Positions 25,007 to 36,021 of a stretch of DNA of 64,000 nt are shown here, piece by piece. The position numbers and the translations under genes are program-made. The DNA is taken from assembly GCA_905178155.1 (NCBI GenBank), contig CAJINV010000007.1:4048265-4112264 (forward strand), given 5' to 3'. Each line of letters opens with the position of its first letter. The stretch's first letter is position 1. The notes below the pieces were generated by a model that did not search any database, was not told the DNA's origin, and saw only the letters and a list, made by a program, of their open reading frames with translations. This DNA is from Amoebophrya sp. A120 (lineage: Eukaryota; Sar; Dinophyceae; Syndiniales; Amoebophryaceae).

Positions 25007-27725
25007 ATGAAAGTCGAGGTGAAAGTAATCGCGAGCGAGGAGCTGTCTCCTTTTTCAGCACTCAAGAACGGACACCCATGGTCGCGGAAGTACGAGGTCC
25101 TGTCGTATGCAGGCACGATCAGTGTGGAAGTAAACGGGAATACCGGCACTGTGGACGACGTTCTGACGGAGATCGTCAACAATCCCAGCGCGAGGGGCCT
25201 CGGTATCACGCAGCGGGCACAAATTGTAGGCAGCGACAGCTCGGGAAGGGGGGTATATGGCCTGCGCAATACCGGCGAGCAGCATTCTTCTCGAGACGGG
25301 ACGGCCTACAATTGGAATGGTAAAACTAGCAAAATGACTTCGGTCTGTAAGACCTAACTGGTGTAGTTTTTATTTTCACAGCTTGCGTATCATGCGGTCG
25401 TGCTCATGACCCGGAGTCGGTCCTGCGTTTTTTCTTTTTGCCGTATTTCTATTCCCTGGCCGGTCGATACGAACTACGCGAGAAGTCGTTGATATTTTCA
25501 GACCGCCTTAAAACAGACCCCAAAAAAACGCACAGAGTGAACGAAAAGAGCGGAAAAGAATGATAGAGTTATGATATCACGACAATGAGTAATCCTAATC
25601 GAGGTCTCAAAAAGAGATCATGCGAACAAAGTGAAGAAATATATCCAAATCCTTGTCCAGGTGTCTATCTGGCGCCAAACTGGACGCTGCGACAGTGTGG
25701 CATCGGCAAGGGCGCAGTTCTACACCTGCGAACGACGAAGACCGTCACTTGCGCGCCACCACCATCCGGCTGCTACCGCATCTTCATCAAGACGCTCACT
25801 GGGAAAACGATCTCAATCGATGACGTCAGCGACAGCCACACCATAGACGCGGTAAAGGCGAAAATTCAGGATAAGGAGGGGATTCCACCCGATCAGCAGC
25901 GATTGATTTTTTCTGGTATCAGTTACAGTTTTTCATTCGCGTCAAAAAGAAATCAACCTCCGTGTAAGTAAGATCTGGACACGCATGTAGCAAGGCCGCT
26001 AGCAAAACTTGCAATAGCATGGGAAGAACTCGTGCTAAGCCGACAAGCGAACCTACTGAGGATTGTCCACACGACCTCTGTGTCTCTTTCTCTGCTCTCT
26101 CGTTTGCGATAAAAAACCTATATGCACTGCAGGTAAGCAGCTCGAGGACGGAAAGACCCTAAGTCATTACAATGTGCAGAAGAATGCAACCTTCCACCTG
26201 GTTTTGCGCCTCCGTGGACAGGGCGACATGGTCGACAATCACGTGCGCCGCACGAATCCGGCGGACGCGGCAGAGGACGTCGCGCTGGACCTGAAAAGCA
26301 TCCACATCGACTTCGATGCGACCACGAAAATGAGCGGCCCCCCGCGCTCTGTAGTCGGCAAAATTCTTGCCCAGCCACTTGACGACGAAGGTTATCCGCT
26401 ACTTGGTGAGTGCATGGACGTTACGGCCACCCTCGTCGCGGACGTCTTATGCAAATTTTGCAACGTATCGAAACCAAGCGCAGACAACTAGCTGCGTGCT
26501 TAGTGAAGACATGCTTAGGCAGAATGTTGCGGCTTTGATGTATGTCGCGACTCTTGATAAGATCCTGTGTGCATACTGACAATCGTCACCAGGTCCGCAT
26601 ACTTGGGGCGGGGACAGGATCAACGCCGAACATGCATAGTGCGTGCTTCAGCAGAAGCAGGATGAGCGCGCTGCATCAAAGCCGGCAAAGTCGAAGTAAG
26701 TACTTAGAAACGCAGCAGCTACAAATCATCCTCTAGGTTCACTTGCACACTTGTCGCGCGCCTGGCTTACTTTTTTCGTTGCTGCCCCATAAGTTTCATT
26801 CTCTGACAGCACGAAGCGCCTGACCATCACACTAAGCACGAAGCTCGAGCCCAACACGGAATACACCATCAAGCTCGACCCTAAGTGGATGAAGAACAGT
26901 CAGATTGGTTGTTTGATGGGCGGCGACTACGAATTTACCTTCTGCACGGTCCCAGGTTGTAGCGAAGCCGATTCCAGTTCGTCGGGTCCGCAGGAACAAG
27001 TGCCGGCTGTCGCGCAAGTAGGACCCGCGCAACCGGCTGCAGTGGCGCAGCAGCAGCAGCAGCAACAGCAGCAAACAAGTACTCAGCTACGTTGGATTTT
27101 GTTTTTGGGTCTGCAGTGTAACTCGTTGAACTGTAGCTCTAGCTACAGGGGCGTACGAGAGGCAGCTTCCTTTTTTTCGCGCTAAAATAAAAAGTGCCAG
27201 CATCAAAATAGTGACGCGCAGAGGCTACGTAGTAGATCCAGATATGTAGATCCACGGTGCATATAGTTGATGGTCTACCATCCCTATTCAACCTTGCGCA
27301 ATTCAAATTCTTTTCTGAAATCAGGTATCCGCGTGTATGCCCGCTATGGGTCCCGGAGAAAGATGCTCGAGGTAGAGAATCCGCGCGCGGCTGGAAGCTA
27401 TACGGCGCTCCTTGCAACGATTAAGGCGCGCTTCGAAATTCCGAGCGCTTCCGGCCCCCTGGTATAGTTGGTGAGTACTCATATTTATATCAGTGCTATG
27501 GGTGGCGCTTTTTTCTCGCTTCTAAAGATTGCCAGCAGTCTCTTTAACAATGCTTTATTTAAGCATGCCACTACGTACAGTACAATAATCCTTGCCCAGA
27601 TTCTTTCGTGCACTGCTGCGTCACCCGCCACGTCTGAACGCTGCGAATTAGAAGACGACGGCGATGTTGCTTCTCTGCGTGACGGTGATACGGTTTTTGT
27701 CGAGCTGGAGGATGGAGAGGCCTGA
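25007..27725 (+). CDS. Ubiquitin-fold chimera: degenerate UBL, ubiquitin, Ig-like region, C-terminal UBL/PB1-like
   Basis: Derived exons: 25007-25319, 25661-25915, 26133-26405, a poorly resolved exon ending 26695, 26810-27078, 27325-27461 and 27600-27725. The first UBL is divergent and ends [16 protein letters not shown]. The second is close to ubiquitin ([43 protein letters not shown]), but the tail is RGQG, not RGG, and continues without a break, so it is probably not processed or conjugated. Then comes [19 protein letters not shown], a motif style of bacterial-type Ig-like (Big_5) domains, followed by polyQ. The end, [19 protein letters not shown], resembles PB1/KHA/doublecortin-type folds. 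In exon 4, the frame entered from a normal acceptor at 26592 meets TAG at 26637-26639, yet the same frame stays protein-like after it. Confidence 0.65.
25916..26132 (+). other. GT-AG intron inside the ubiquitin domain
   Basis: Donor TTCTG|GTATCAG and acceptor CACTGCAG|GTAAGCAG. Removal rebuilds LIFSG-KQLEDG of ubiquitin in phase 1, which fixes both borders. Confidence 0.9.
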
Positions 27726-28495
27726 TCACGGAACGACGAGCCGACGAGAAGAATCGCTGGCATCTCAAGGACAAAGAGCACAGACCACGGAGCGAGTTTC
27801 AAACTCAGCGATGATTCAATTTTTATTTTTCGATATGGGTCCTGCATTTATGTGTCATTATAAAGTTGAATGCCCCTTCTATTTTGTTTTTCTTTTTAGT
27901 ACTTCTCAAGTGCCTGCTTCTGCTACACAAAAGCCTTGGAATTTCAGTCATTTTCAAATGGATAAAGACATAGCATTAACACGCCGGCAAGCGATAATCA
28001 AAGCGCATACGATATACTTTTTTTTTTTGAGATTGAGTATTCACTCTCAACACATGTCATGCTCATGTGGTCACAGTCAGAACCACAACCACATCCAGAA
28101 TCAAACTGCTCTGCTTATCATCGCCTTACTTCCTGCGAAGCCATATCGTCCTCGAAGATTTTATTGTTTGGAAGGCTCTCTTACCTGTGGCTGTGTTTGA
28201 TCCCTTTGTTGCGCGACGGTTCGCCCCATAGACACGGCGTCTCGGAGCTTCGCAAATTTCTGCTTGAGCTTAGGCCAATCGTGAGAGACATGGTTGCGTG
28301 AACAACTAAAACAGGGCTTCAAGTGATTGCTTCGCTCTTTTTTAATGATTAAAGTTTCGAATTTTTTTTTGCTTCGTCCTGCGAATTTTTGCATACTCAT
28401 CTTCGTGGTCGCGCTCTTTTATCTTTCGTATTGGACCCCGACTCGTACTAGCCACTGCCTGTTACTAAATATTTTTCAGAAGCTTACGACCGCTG
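27726..28495. other. Intergenic, no gene seen
   Basis: Contains a weak 178-codon frame (27664-28200) overlapping the end of the previous gene in another phase, without domain features. I take it as chance. Confidence 0.45.
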
Positions 28496-31400
28496 ATGTT
28501 TCACTTGGTTAGCTACAGCCTCGTAATACCTTTGCCTGTTGCTGTGCTATTGTCCTCGATAGAGAAGTCATCTGCTGTTAATCTTAACGAAAGAAAAAAA
28601 ATGCGCGTGGTGGTTCGGACGCCGGCGGGCTTGGCGCCAACATTTTGGGTGCAGGAAACCGATCTTGTTGGTGTTACGTTGAGAAGCAAGCTGCGCGACG
28701 CCGAGCAACTACCAAAAGACTTGGTGCAAGATCTCTGTTTATGGCACCTGGGGGAGATGATCTTGGCCTCTGCCTCTGGTATTGAAGACGACAACCACGC
28801 AGCTGGCGAGGAAGCAGAAAAAAACCATCCATCAGCATCAGGTGACCATGGTGAAAAGCCAGCGCTTCTTGGTCCGCCTCCACCCTGGCGCTTTTCCCAC
28901 CTCAAGCAGCGGGTAAAACAGCTGCTGCCCAACACGCCCGCGTGCCGGCCGCTTCAACTGGTTGCTTCGCGGACATACATGTCGCCGATTGTCCACGGGT
29001 ACGAGCAGGTCTACGCGCAGGTCGACGAACAGCTACATCACGTCGAAACAGGAAATCGGGGTTTGCCCAGGTTGGAACCGTTTGAGGACAACTTCAACGC
29101 TGTGACGAAGATGATAGCCGCATCTGCCACCTGTAGTTTCTCATCTCACACAAAATTTGCGGAGAAGTCCAGTCGGGCGGAAAGGGGCGCACCGAAGATC
29201 CAAATCGACAGCTATCGCACACCGATTATCCGCGTTGACGTGCTTGAGGGCTTTTCTGATACCCGAAGAGACTCAGCAGTCTTGGCGGAGGCACGCACCC
29301 TGGACGAGGGATTGGAGATTCCGCTGCAATACTCGACTGTGCGAAAAGACATTGATTATGACGTTGCCGGCCGCGTTTTGTCAGCTATCGGACAGAAGGT
29401 GTACACAATTCCGACGAAGCCCGCGGCGAAAAGGTTTCAGACTGCTTCTGGCGACCATTTTTTTTCGAGCGACGTTGTGGTTGGCGCCTCTCCCGCGCAG
29501 CGCGATTTTCTACTTCCTGTCGACACGAAAAGCTTTATGGAGCAGGAAGATACTTCTGCCCTGGCACAGGCTAACTCAAACTCTCCATCTACCTTCAAGC
29601 AACAGACGAGGGCAAGTATGACTTCAAGCGCGCCTTCCTCAGAAAGCAGCAGTTTGCTCTCGCAGCTTTGTGTCCTCTACCTTTGGAACGCCGACCAGAT
29701 CTTGGCTGCGATTCGCTTTCCGCTCTCGGAAAACCAACTGGCGTATGCGCTACGGGCCGAGACGCAGCGCTGCGTCGTGCGAAACGGGGCAGACGGGATC
29801 GCCAGTAGAACCGCTTCGGCGATGAAGAATAGGAGCACTGGTGTGCTGAGCACAGAAGACTACCGCCGTCTCCACTATGCGGCGCCAGAGTGTGGCTCTT
29901 TTTTACTACCTGCTGGACTCTCGGATGAGGAAAAGGAGGCGATTTGGAAAGCTTTGGAAGAGTGCGAAGCAGAGGAATGCAGTTTAGCTGGCGGGGCAGC
30001 TGCGAACACGGGCGGTGCTGCGGAATCGTTTCGTGAGAAAAATGAGTGCTCGAGCTCGCCACTCCTGAAGAAAAGAATGAAGGAACCGCGAGAGAACTAC
30101 GAACATACCACTTCATCTTTGGAGCACGGGGCGATCCTGGCGCGAAACGCGAATGCCGACTCAGCATCATTGTCGTGTGCGGAGATGAATTTGATTTCGG
30201 GCTCCGCGGCAAGGAGTGGACACGCAGCGGTCTGTCAGAGTGAAAAGAAAGCGACCGCCTCGCTTTGCGCACTGGACAACGACCGTCCGCGGACAAACTG
30301 CCCGTACACGATCTCCCCAGACCTGATTCAACCGCTCGACCCGTCCAGACATCCAGTGTTTTCGTTTCGGAAAACATCTTCTTCTCGCGGCGGCGAGTCC
30401 GACGACACACGCGTAGATAACACGGCGGGGAACTACTTTGGGACGAATAATCAGGAGCAGCAAATTCTGGAGGCGTGGCTGCGGCACGGGTACTTCGTGT
30501 ATGAAATATCAAATCCAAGTTCCGGCACTTACGATTCCAAGACGACTACTAGCAGCGATAATTCAGCACCGGTCCATGCGAACATTCCGGATTATGATTC
30601 CGAGGGAAAAATCGTCGAAAGTGCCTTAAACGCGGCGAAAAATTTTTTCACCAGCCCGTTCTCCCGATCGCTCACTACCGAGGAAATGAAAGGAATGCAC
30701 AGCGGGGGGCGGTATCTGGGGTACAACGAAAATACTGAGCATCGAAAGGAGCTTTTTCAGGTCCGCGCGGCAATGCCACAGGATATTGTACCGGGTGGTA
30801 GCGACACAACTGCCAAGATTCATTCGGGTTTTGGTCTTGCAGCGGAGAAGTGTTACGCGCTGTTGCACAAAATCGCGAAAGCGGCGGCCGAAGTTGCGCT
30901 CGGAGGTCAAGAGAGTACGGAGGACGCTAGGAAAAATAATGCTGCCCAAGGAAGTACGGCAGCAAAAGCGAATTACGCGGAGGAGCGGATGTTTGTGTCA
31001 AAATCAAGAGCCGGTGGAGCAGGTGCAACCGCGGCAAACAACTCCTTCCGACAGAACCTGTCGTCTTCTAACTTGACGCTGTTCCACTACTACGCTGCGC
31101 CTGATGTAGCTTCGCGACCGTCGTCTGCGGACGGGGTCGGTGCAGCCGTGATGGACGAAGGCAGAACAAAAGGAGGTGCTAATGCCACATCTTCCTCATC
31201 GCAGGACCATCAAAATCCGCCGAACTGCCCGTATCACACAGACGTGGGCCTGGTTACGGTCATACCGCAGAGTCTCTGTAAGAAATGATACAAAGTGACG
31301 CCAATACGTCCCTCCATCGGTAGTAGCTGTAATCGTACTCCGCTTGTCATCGGTATCGTTCACATCGTTCACCACAGTAATAGGCCTAGAATCGGTATGC

Positions 31401-32027
31401 CACAAGAAGTAACATCTGTCGCACCGTCGTAGTATCGTAACTAGTAGTCGTAGCATCGTGCTAATGTCGTGATACCATCGTGAATACTATCTGTACGCAT
31501 ACTACCAGGCGTCTTGAGTCAAATAGTATCTAACAACAATCCCACTAGCGTCCTACTTCGTCCGTCTTGTACGGTTCTACTTTTGGAGGGTCAAGGTGTT
31601 CACACGTTTTCCTTACAGTCTCGATCATGTCCCGGGGATGCACGTTTGGGATTTCCACTTTGGGGAGTGGATTGACTTTGACTCGGCCCGACCGATTGAT
31701 GGGACAACTGGTAGCCGCTTCGTCATCGTTTTCGCAGGCGAGACACTTGAGTACCTCTGGAAAAAGAAAGCAGAGGAAAAGCTATCTTCCGGGCATTCTT
31801 CTTCGTCGAAGGCAACGCTCGGGGATGAGGGCGTTCATCCTGTCAGGCCACATGCGGTTCTGCAGGCCGGAATCCACGAGGTGTCGGTCCGAGGGTCTCG
31901 TCCCCGGTTTTCCGCACCGTTCCAACTGCTCGCGGAGCCGAGTGTGATGGTGGACTCACGAAAAACGGCTCGGCAGTTTGTGGAGGAACTTTCGAGTAAA
32001 AGGATCTCGAGCAACTTTCCGAGGTGA
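28496..32027 (+). CDS. 2-oxoglutarate/Fe(II)-dependent oxygenase with ubiquitin-like N-terminus
   Basis: Block 1 is 28496-about 31280. Block 2 starts about 31596-31620 and ends at 32027, after an intron of about 320 nt whose borders do not resolve as clean GT-AG. An alternative start at 28601 gives MRVVVRTPAG, the start of a ubiquitin-like segment. About 500 residues of loosely ordered sequence follow. The C-terminal third fits the isopenicillin-N-synthase-like family: LEAWLRHGYFVYEIS (DIOX_N start), YLGYNENTEHRKELF, then the metal ligands H-x-D in YHTDVGLVTV (His 31235-31237, Asp 31241-31243), distal His in GIHEVSV (31875-31877), and the 2-oxoglutarate Arg/Ser in RFSAPF (31905-31913). The catalytic set is intact, so an active hydroxylase or oxidase is likely. 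The substrate is unknown. Confidence 0.75.
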
Positions 32028-33292
32028 CCACAACTGACTTGGATTTATTTTCGTTCGAAAGGGCTATTTGTGTTTGCTCTTATACTTATGTCCGAAGAGA
32101 CTATCGCACCCTTTTCCACCATCGAACCTGTTGCATTCCTGCGGATGTATCGGCATCATCCCAAGAGATGCTTGGGCGCGACAAAGTGCCACTGCATTGC
32201 TGCAAAATGGAACCAGTGCAGTTATGATCCGCTTGACAAGTAGCTGGAAATGCCAATGCGTACTGACGCCTCTTCGCAAGCCTGGTTTACAGCGCTTCGC
32301 TTTTCAGTTCTTCGTCTCACGATGATCGTTCGTCGACAAGAATAAAACGCTGTACGCCAGTACATCGAGAGAGAGGCCGTTTCTGCTATTTCGTTGTTTG
32401 AGAGTGAGTTGTTCGCATTTGCAAGAAAGTCGCCGAGCGACGTTATGGACGTATCTCCGTTCGTTATCGTTGTTCGATGGATCGCCTCGAGTCGGACGGA
32501 CAAACTGATGGGGGCGCCACAGAAGCAAACACCCAGATACCAAAGAATTGATGACTTGTCAGTACTTTTTATTTTCTAGCAGACCAAAAGCAAAAAGTAG
32601 AGAAGAAGAAGAGCGGAATAGCTAGTAGAATTCGAGCGTGTAGTCGCGTTCCGCATCATTCTCGCAAAAAAAAGAAAGCGGTGTCACGTATTATTGGGCG
32701 GCGCGTTCTTCTTCAAATTATGCGCTTCGCATCCATCAGTTGAGATTGACATTGAGAACAAAAAACGTCCCCTCCTTGACCAACCACGCCTCGCGAGGGA
32801 AGTACTTTGCAGGTAGACCGCTCTGAAGACGTCGGGAATCCAGCATCGGGGGGAAAGAAAGTTCGTAGCGAGCCGCGCATACTCTTACTCGGAGGGCCAT
32901 TTTTGATTTGTCCTTTGTGAAGGTACCTCGTGCTGGGCCGCACCGTGTAAGAAGGAAAAGAGCAAAAGTAGAATAAACTTGTGAGCAGATCGATGTGAAG
33001 AAGATGCGGATCATTTTCCTTCGGACCGACTCCTGCAAGAACAGAAGCGTGAAGTAGGAATAAATTCCACTTCTTCACAATATTGCACCGGTCGTGACAA
33101 ACTGTCCACGACTGTCTAGGAGAACAAGGAACGCATCATCTCTCCCACCTCATCCCTCGGAGATCATCTTCTTCTTCCGGTCGGATCTCTAGGTGGTACT
33201 TGGATGCAAGAGCCGAAATACATAGCTGCCGCGAACAAGTCTTGCACTGATCCACTAGCTTCCTCCGTCGCGAGTAGAGGCTCACCGCGAGA
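32028..33292. other. Intergenic, no gene seen
   Basis: Several 60-120-codon frames exist on both strands (for example 32713-33078 -) but overlap each other and show no domain. No repeat or RNA gene seen. Confidence 0.45.
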
Positions 33293-34925
33293 ATGAAAGC
33301 CGCCACGGAAAAACCGATGGAGACTGCGTTTTCTGCAGCGGGCCACATGACGATTTCCGATTCGTCAGAAGTGGTCGTCGATAAGGTGGCGCACTACTAT
33401 CTGCCGCTGGCAGCGCCTGTGCTGGTCTGCGCACTGGTGCTGTTGCTCGGATACACAAGAAGGTACAGTGTACCAAGAAATACATTTGTTCAAGCGGCCC
33501 CACTTGCTGGAACTTTTTTGTTGCGTGTGCACCATGACAGAAAAGTTTTTTGAAAAATTCAGAGACAGTCCGCAACTTAGATCATTTTCATTGACCTTTC
33601 AGGTACGGTCGCCCAAAGTGGTCCTACCTGACCAAATACGATCACGACTGTGCCGTGCTGGAAAGGAGAAAACGCGAACTAGACGAGGTCCACGAGCGGC
33701 GACGAGCGTTTGCGAACCAATTTCTGCAGGGCAAACTCGAGCACTTCGGATTCGAGGCGAATTTCTTGCAAGACAGCTGGGGCGCGTTTCACTACGTTAT
33801 GGCGTTCTCAAACGTTACATTCTCAACTGTTACATGATTTGTCATGCAAAATTGACCATAACCCGCCAGACGATCAAGCTGCTGCGCATGACAAATTCTC
33901 GGAGGTCTAAACAGCACTATAATCCGCACGAAACCCGTAATGCAAGACGCGCAAGGTTCTCCCTCTCACCTGTGCTAGTCTTGCATTGCAAATTCATGTA
34001 ACAGTTGAGAATGTAACAGTTGAGAACGCCATATACGTCATCGACCGCGTGTGGATGGACAAGTGGAGCCTCTGGGCGAGAGGACTCTCCGACCACGAAC
34101 CAGGGCCGATACACAATTTGCGGTATACAAACAGAAGAAGATTTTGGCATCGTGCCGTGCTGGAATGTTCTTGTTTTCCTTCGCGTCAACGACTGTAAAA
34201 ATTAACGATGAGCATGAAGATCTTCGACATTTGTGGTGGAACAAAAAATCTTAATCTTGTCAGACTCGTCCACGCTGATAGACCCTGGGAACTGTCGACT
34301 TTTACGGATGAAGCTGAATTCGCATGGGGCGACGCGCCATGGTGGTTTCTGTTGCGGACGCTGCATGGCTGCGACTGCGCGTTTGTCAGGAGGGAAAGGA
34401 ACGTGTTCTCGCAGATCGCGTATAAAAATTGGCAGTGGGTTTTATTTGTTTTCTGATATCAATTATCACATCCGCTGCAATCTATCTCTTCATCTTGATC
34501 TTTCACTTTGGCGTGGGCATGAATACTAGTCCTGCATCACATCATACCAATAGACTCAAACGTCGACAAAACATCAGCCACGAGGAGTACCCGTTGGTAC
34601 CACCACATCTAATGAAGGAGTTGCAAGCGACCTCAGCGAAAGCCCTCGACAAGTGCAGGGCGGCAGTGGCAGAAGCGCAGAAGAAGGTACTTACTGTCAG
34701 ACAGTGCATTCTCATTTTGTCATGCGGTTCTCGGTTTCGCTTTGGACGACACACAAGCTCCGCGCAAGTAGAACGTACCTACTGCATCACAATCACAACC
34801 GAAACTCCATTCGAAATCATCAGGTTGATTCGCACAAGACGGGGGACAGTCATATCTCGTTTGCGGATGACAAGGAGATGCACGCGATACGACCGCTTTC
34901 ACCGGAGAAGGGTGTGTATGTGTAG
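33293..34925 (+). CDS. Membrane-anchored DUSP-domain protein (about 6 exons)
   Basis: Exons 33293-33462, 33603-33797, 34039-34122, 34264-about 34400, about 34550-34686 and 34824-34925. All borders keep the frame except the unresolved exon 4/5 junction. Residues about 30-53 form one transmembrane helix (LAAPVLVCALVLLL). A charged coiled helix (LERRKRELDEVHERR) follows. Then comes a DUSP-like domain assembled across three exons: YVIDRVWMDKWSLWARG, PGPIHNLRLVHADRPWEL, and APWWFLLRTLHGCDC. DUSP domains normally sit N-terminal in ubiquitin-specific proteases and mediate protein contacts. No USP catalytic Cys or His box follows, only a short helical tail. It may be an adaptor at a membrane. The family call rests on the Trp pattern and GPI.N motif. 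Confidence 0.6.
33798..34038 (+). mobile_element. Introner-type intron, 36-nt terminal inverted repeats
   Basis: 33801-33836 and 33995-34030 are inverted repeats matching at 34 of 36 positions. Each arm is itself a tandem pair of a 15-nt unit (TTCTCAACTGTTACA type). TACGT borders the element (33793-33797, 34034-34038), and splicing at it rebuilds FHYVIDRVW of the DUSP domain. TTTGTCATGC lies just inside the left arm (about 33839) and GCATGACAAA further in (about 33886). Confidence 0.85.
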
Positions 34926-36021
34926 TAGAGAGGTGAGAACTACTCCTGCGCATCTTTAAGGAGGGAACGAGCGCAAGGAAAGAAGCAGAAATAAAGTAAA
35001 TTATTTGAGCTTGATTTTGATGTAGCGCTCGTCTGATGTATGTACCACACGACTGTACCGAAATTGATAATGCTTACTTCTTCTAGTTTTAGTTAGACGC
35101 CTGTACAATGAAATTAAGTCGGTCCAGAACCTTGTAGTTTATGTATAAAAAATAGCTACTTCCCGTAGTCGAATTCATTCGAAGAATTTGAGTTTCGCTA
35201 TCTCTATGTATGCTACTACAACTGTAAAAAGAAAAGACCACAATTTGACAATTGATTGAACAGAAAATATAGCAGCGAGTTTAGACAACGAAAGAAGTGC
35301 AATTCAAACAATTCTTTACCTTTATTTGAGTTTATGACGATTTCACCGAAAGTAGAACAAGAAGTTGAGATTTCTCAACACCTCGAAAACAATTTTTCAC
35401 TATTCAAACAATGGGGACATGTTGGCGTGTGAGGAAAATGGTGTGTGGAGGAGGCCGAGGCCCCAGTTGACAAATAAATAGCTTGAAAATGCTTTACTTT
35501 GTAAGCTCGACCCAAATGTTGACCTTCATCTCCGGTAAAAACGAAAGTTGAAAGCTAGAGCAAGGGACAGGTTCCGATAGACCAAACAAGCACAACTTTT
35601 CTGCACTCGACCGGCGTAGTGCCGGCAGGAGTTCTGTTCGCCGGAAGTCGTCTGCTTTAGTACAGCTTTTGTTGCACAACTCGAAAAGTTCTTTCGAGTG
35701 TGTCGCTGTTTTTTTTTTTCGTAATTATTGGCGTCGCTGGCTATCAGTTCACCTTTATGGCTACGACAAGTTCTTCTTCGGACCAACTTTGAAGAAGAAC
35801 CTACCTTCTCAGAACACAAAAGGGCAGCACTCTTTCTGTGCACCATCGATCATTGTTCATCGAAATCATATTGCAGAAATGAAAAAAACTAGGGAAGGAA
35901 GTTTTTGGGGCCGTACAAGTGGCCCGGCTATACTTCTTTCGTATCAGTTGGCGTGAGCGGTTTAATGTGCGCGCTCTAAATCCTTTTTCAAGACCAGTTC
36001 AAATTATTTGACGAAAAAATT
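34926..36021. other. Intergenic, no gene seen
   Basis: AT-rich. Frames at 35526-35846 (-) and 35669-35956 (+) look random. No structure recognised. Confidence 0.5.

Noticed and set aside
27664-28200. 178-codon + frame after the ubiquitin chimera
   Set aside because: It starts inside the last exon in another phase, has poly-Phe from T-runs and no conserved look.
29595-30518. 307-codon minus-strand frame
   Set aside because: It overlaps the oxygenase gene, has shadow-type composition (Ser/Arg/Pro), no domain and no introns.
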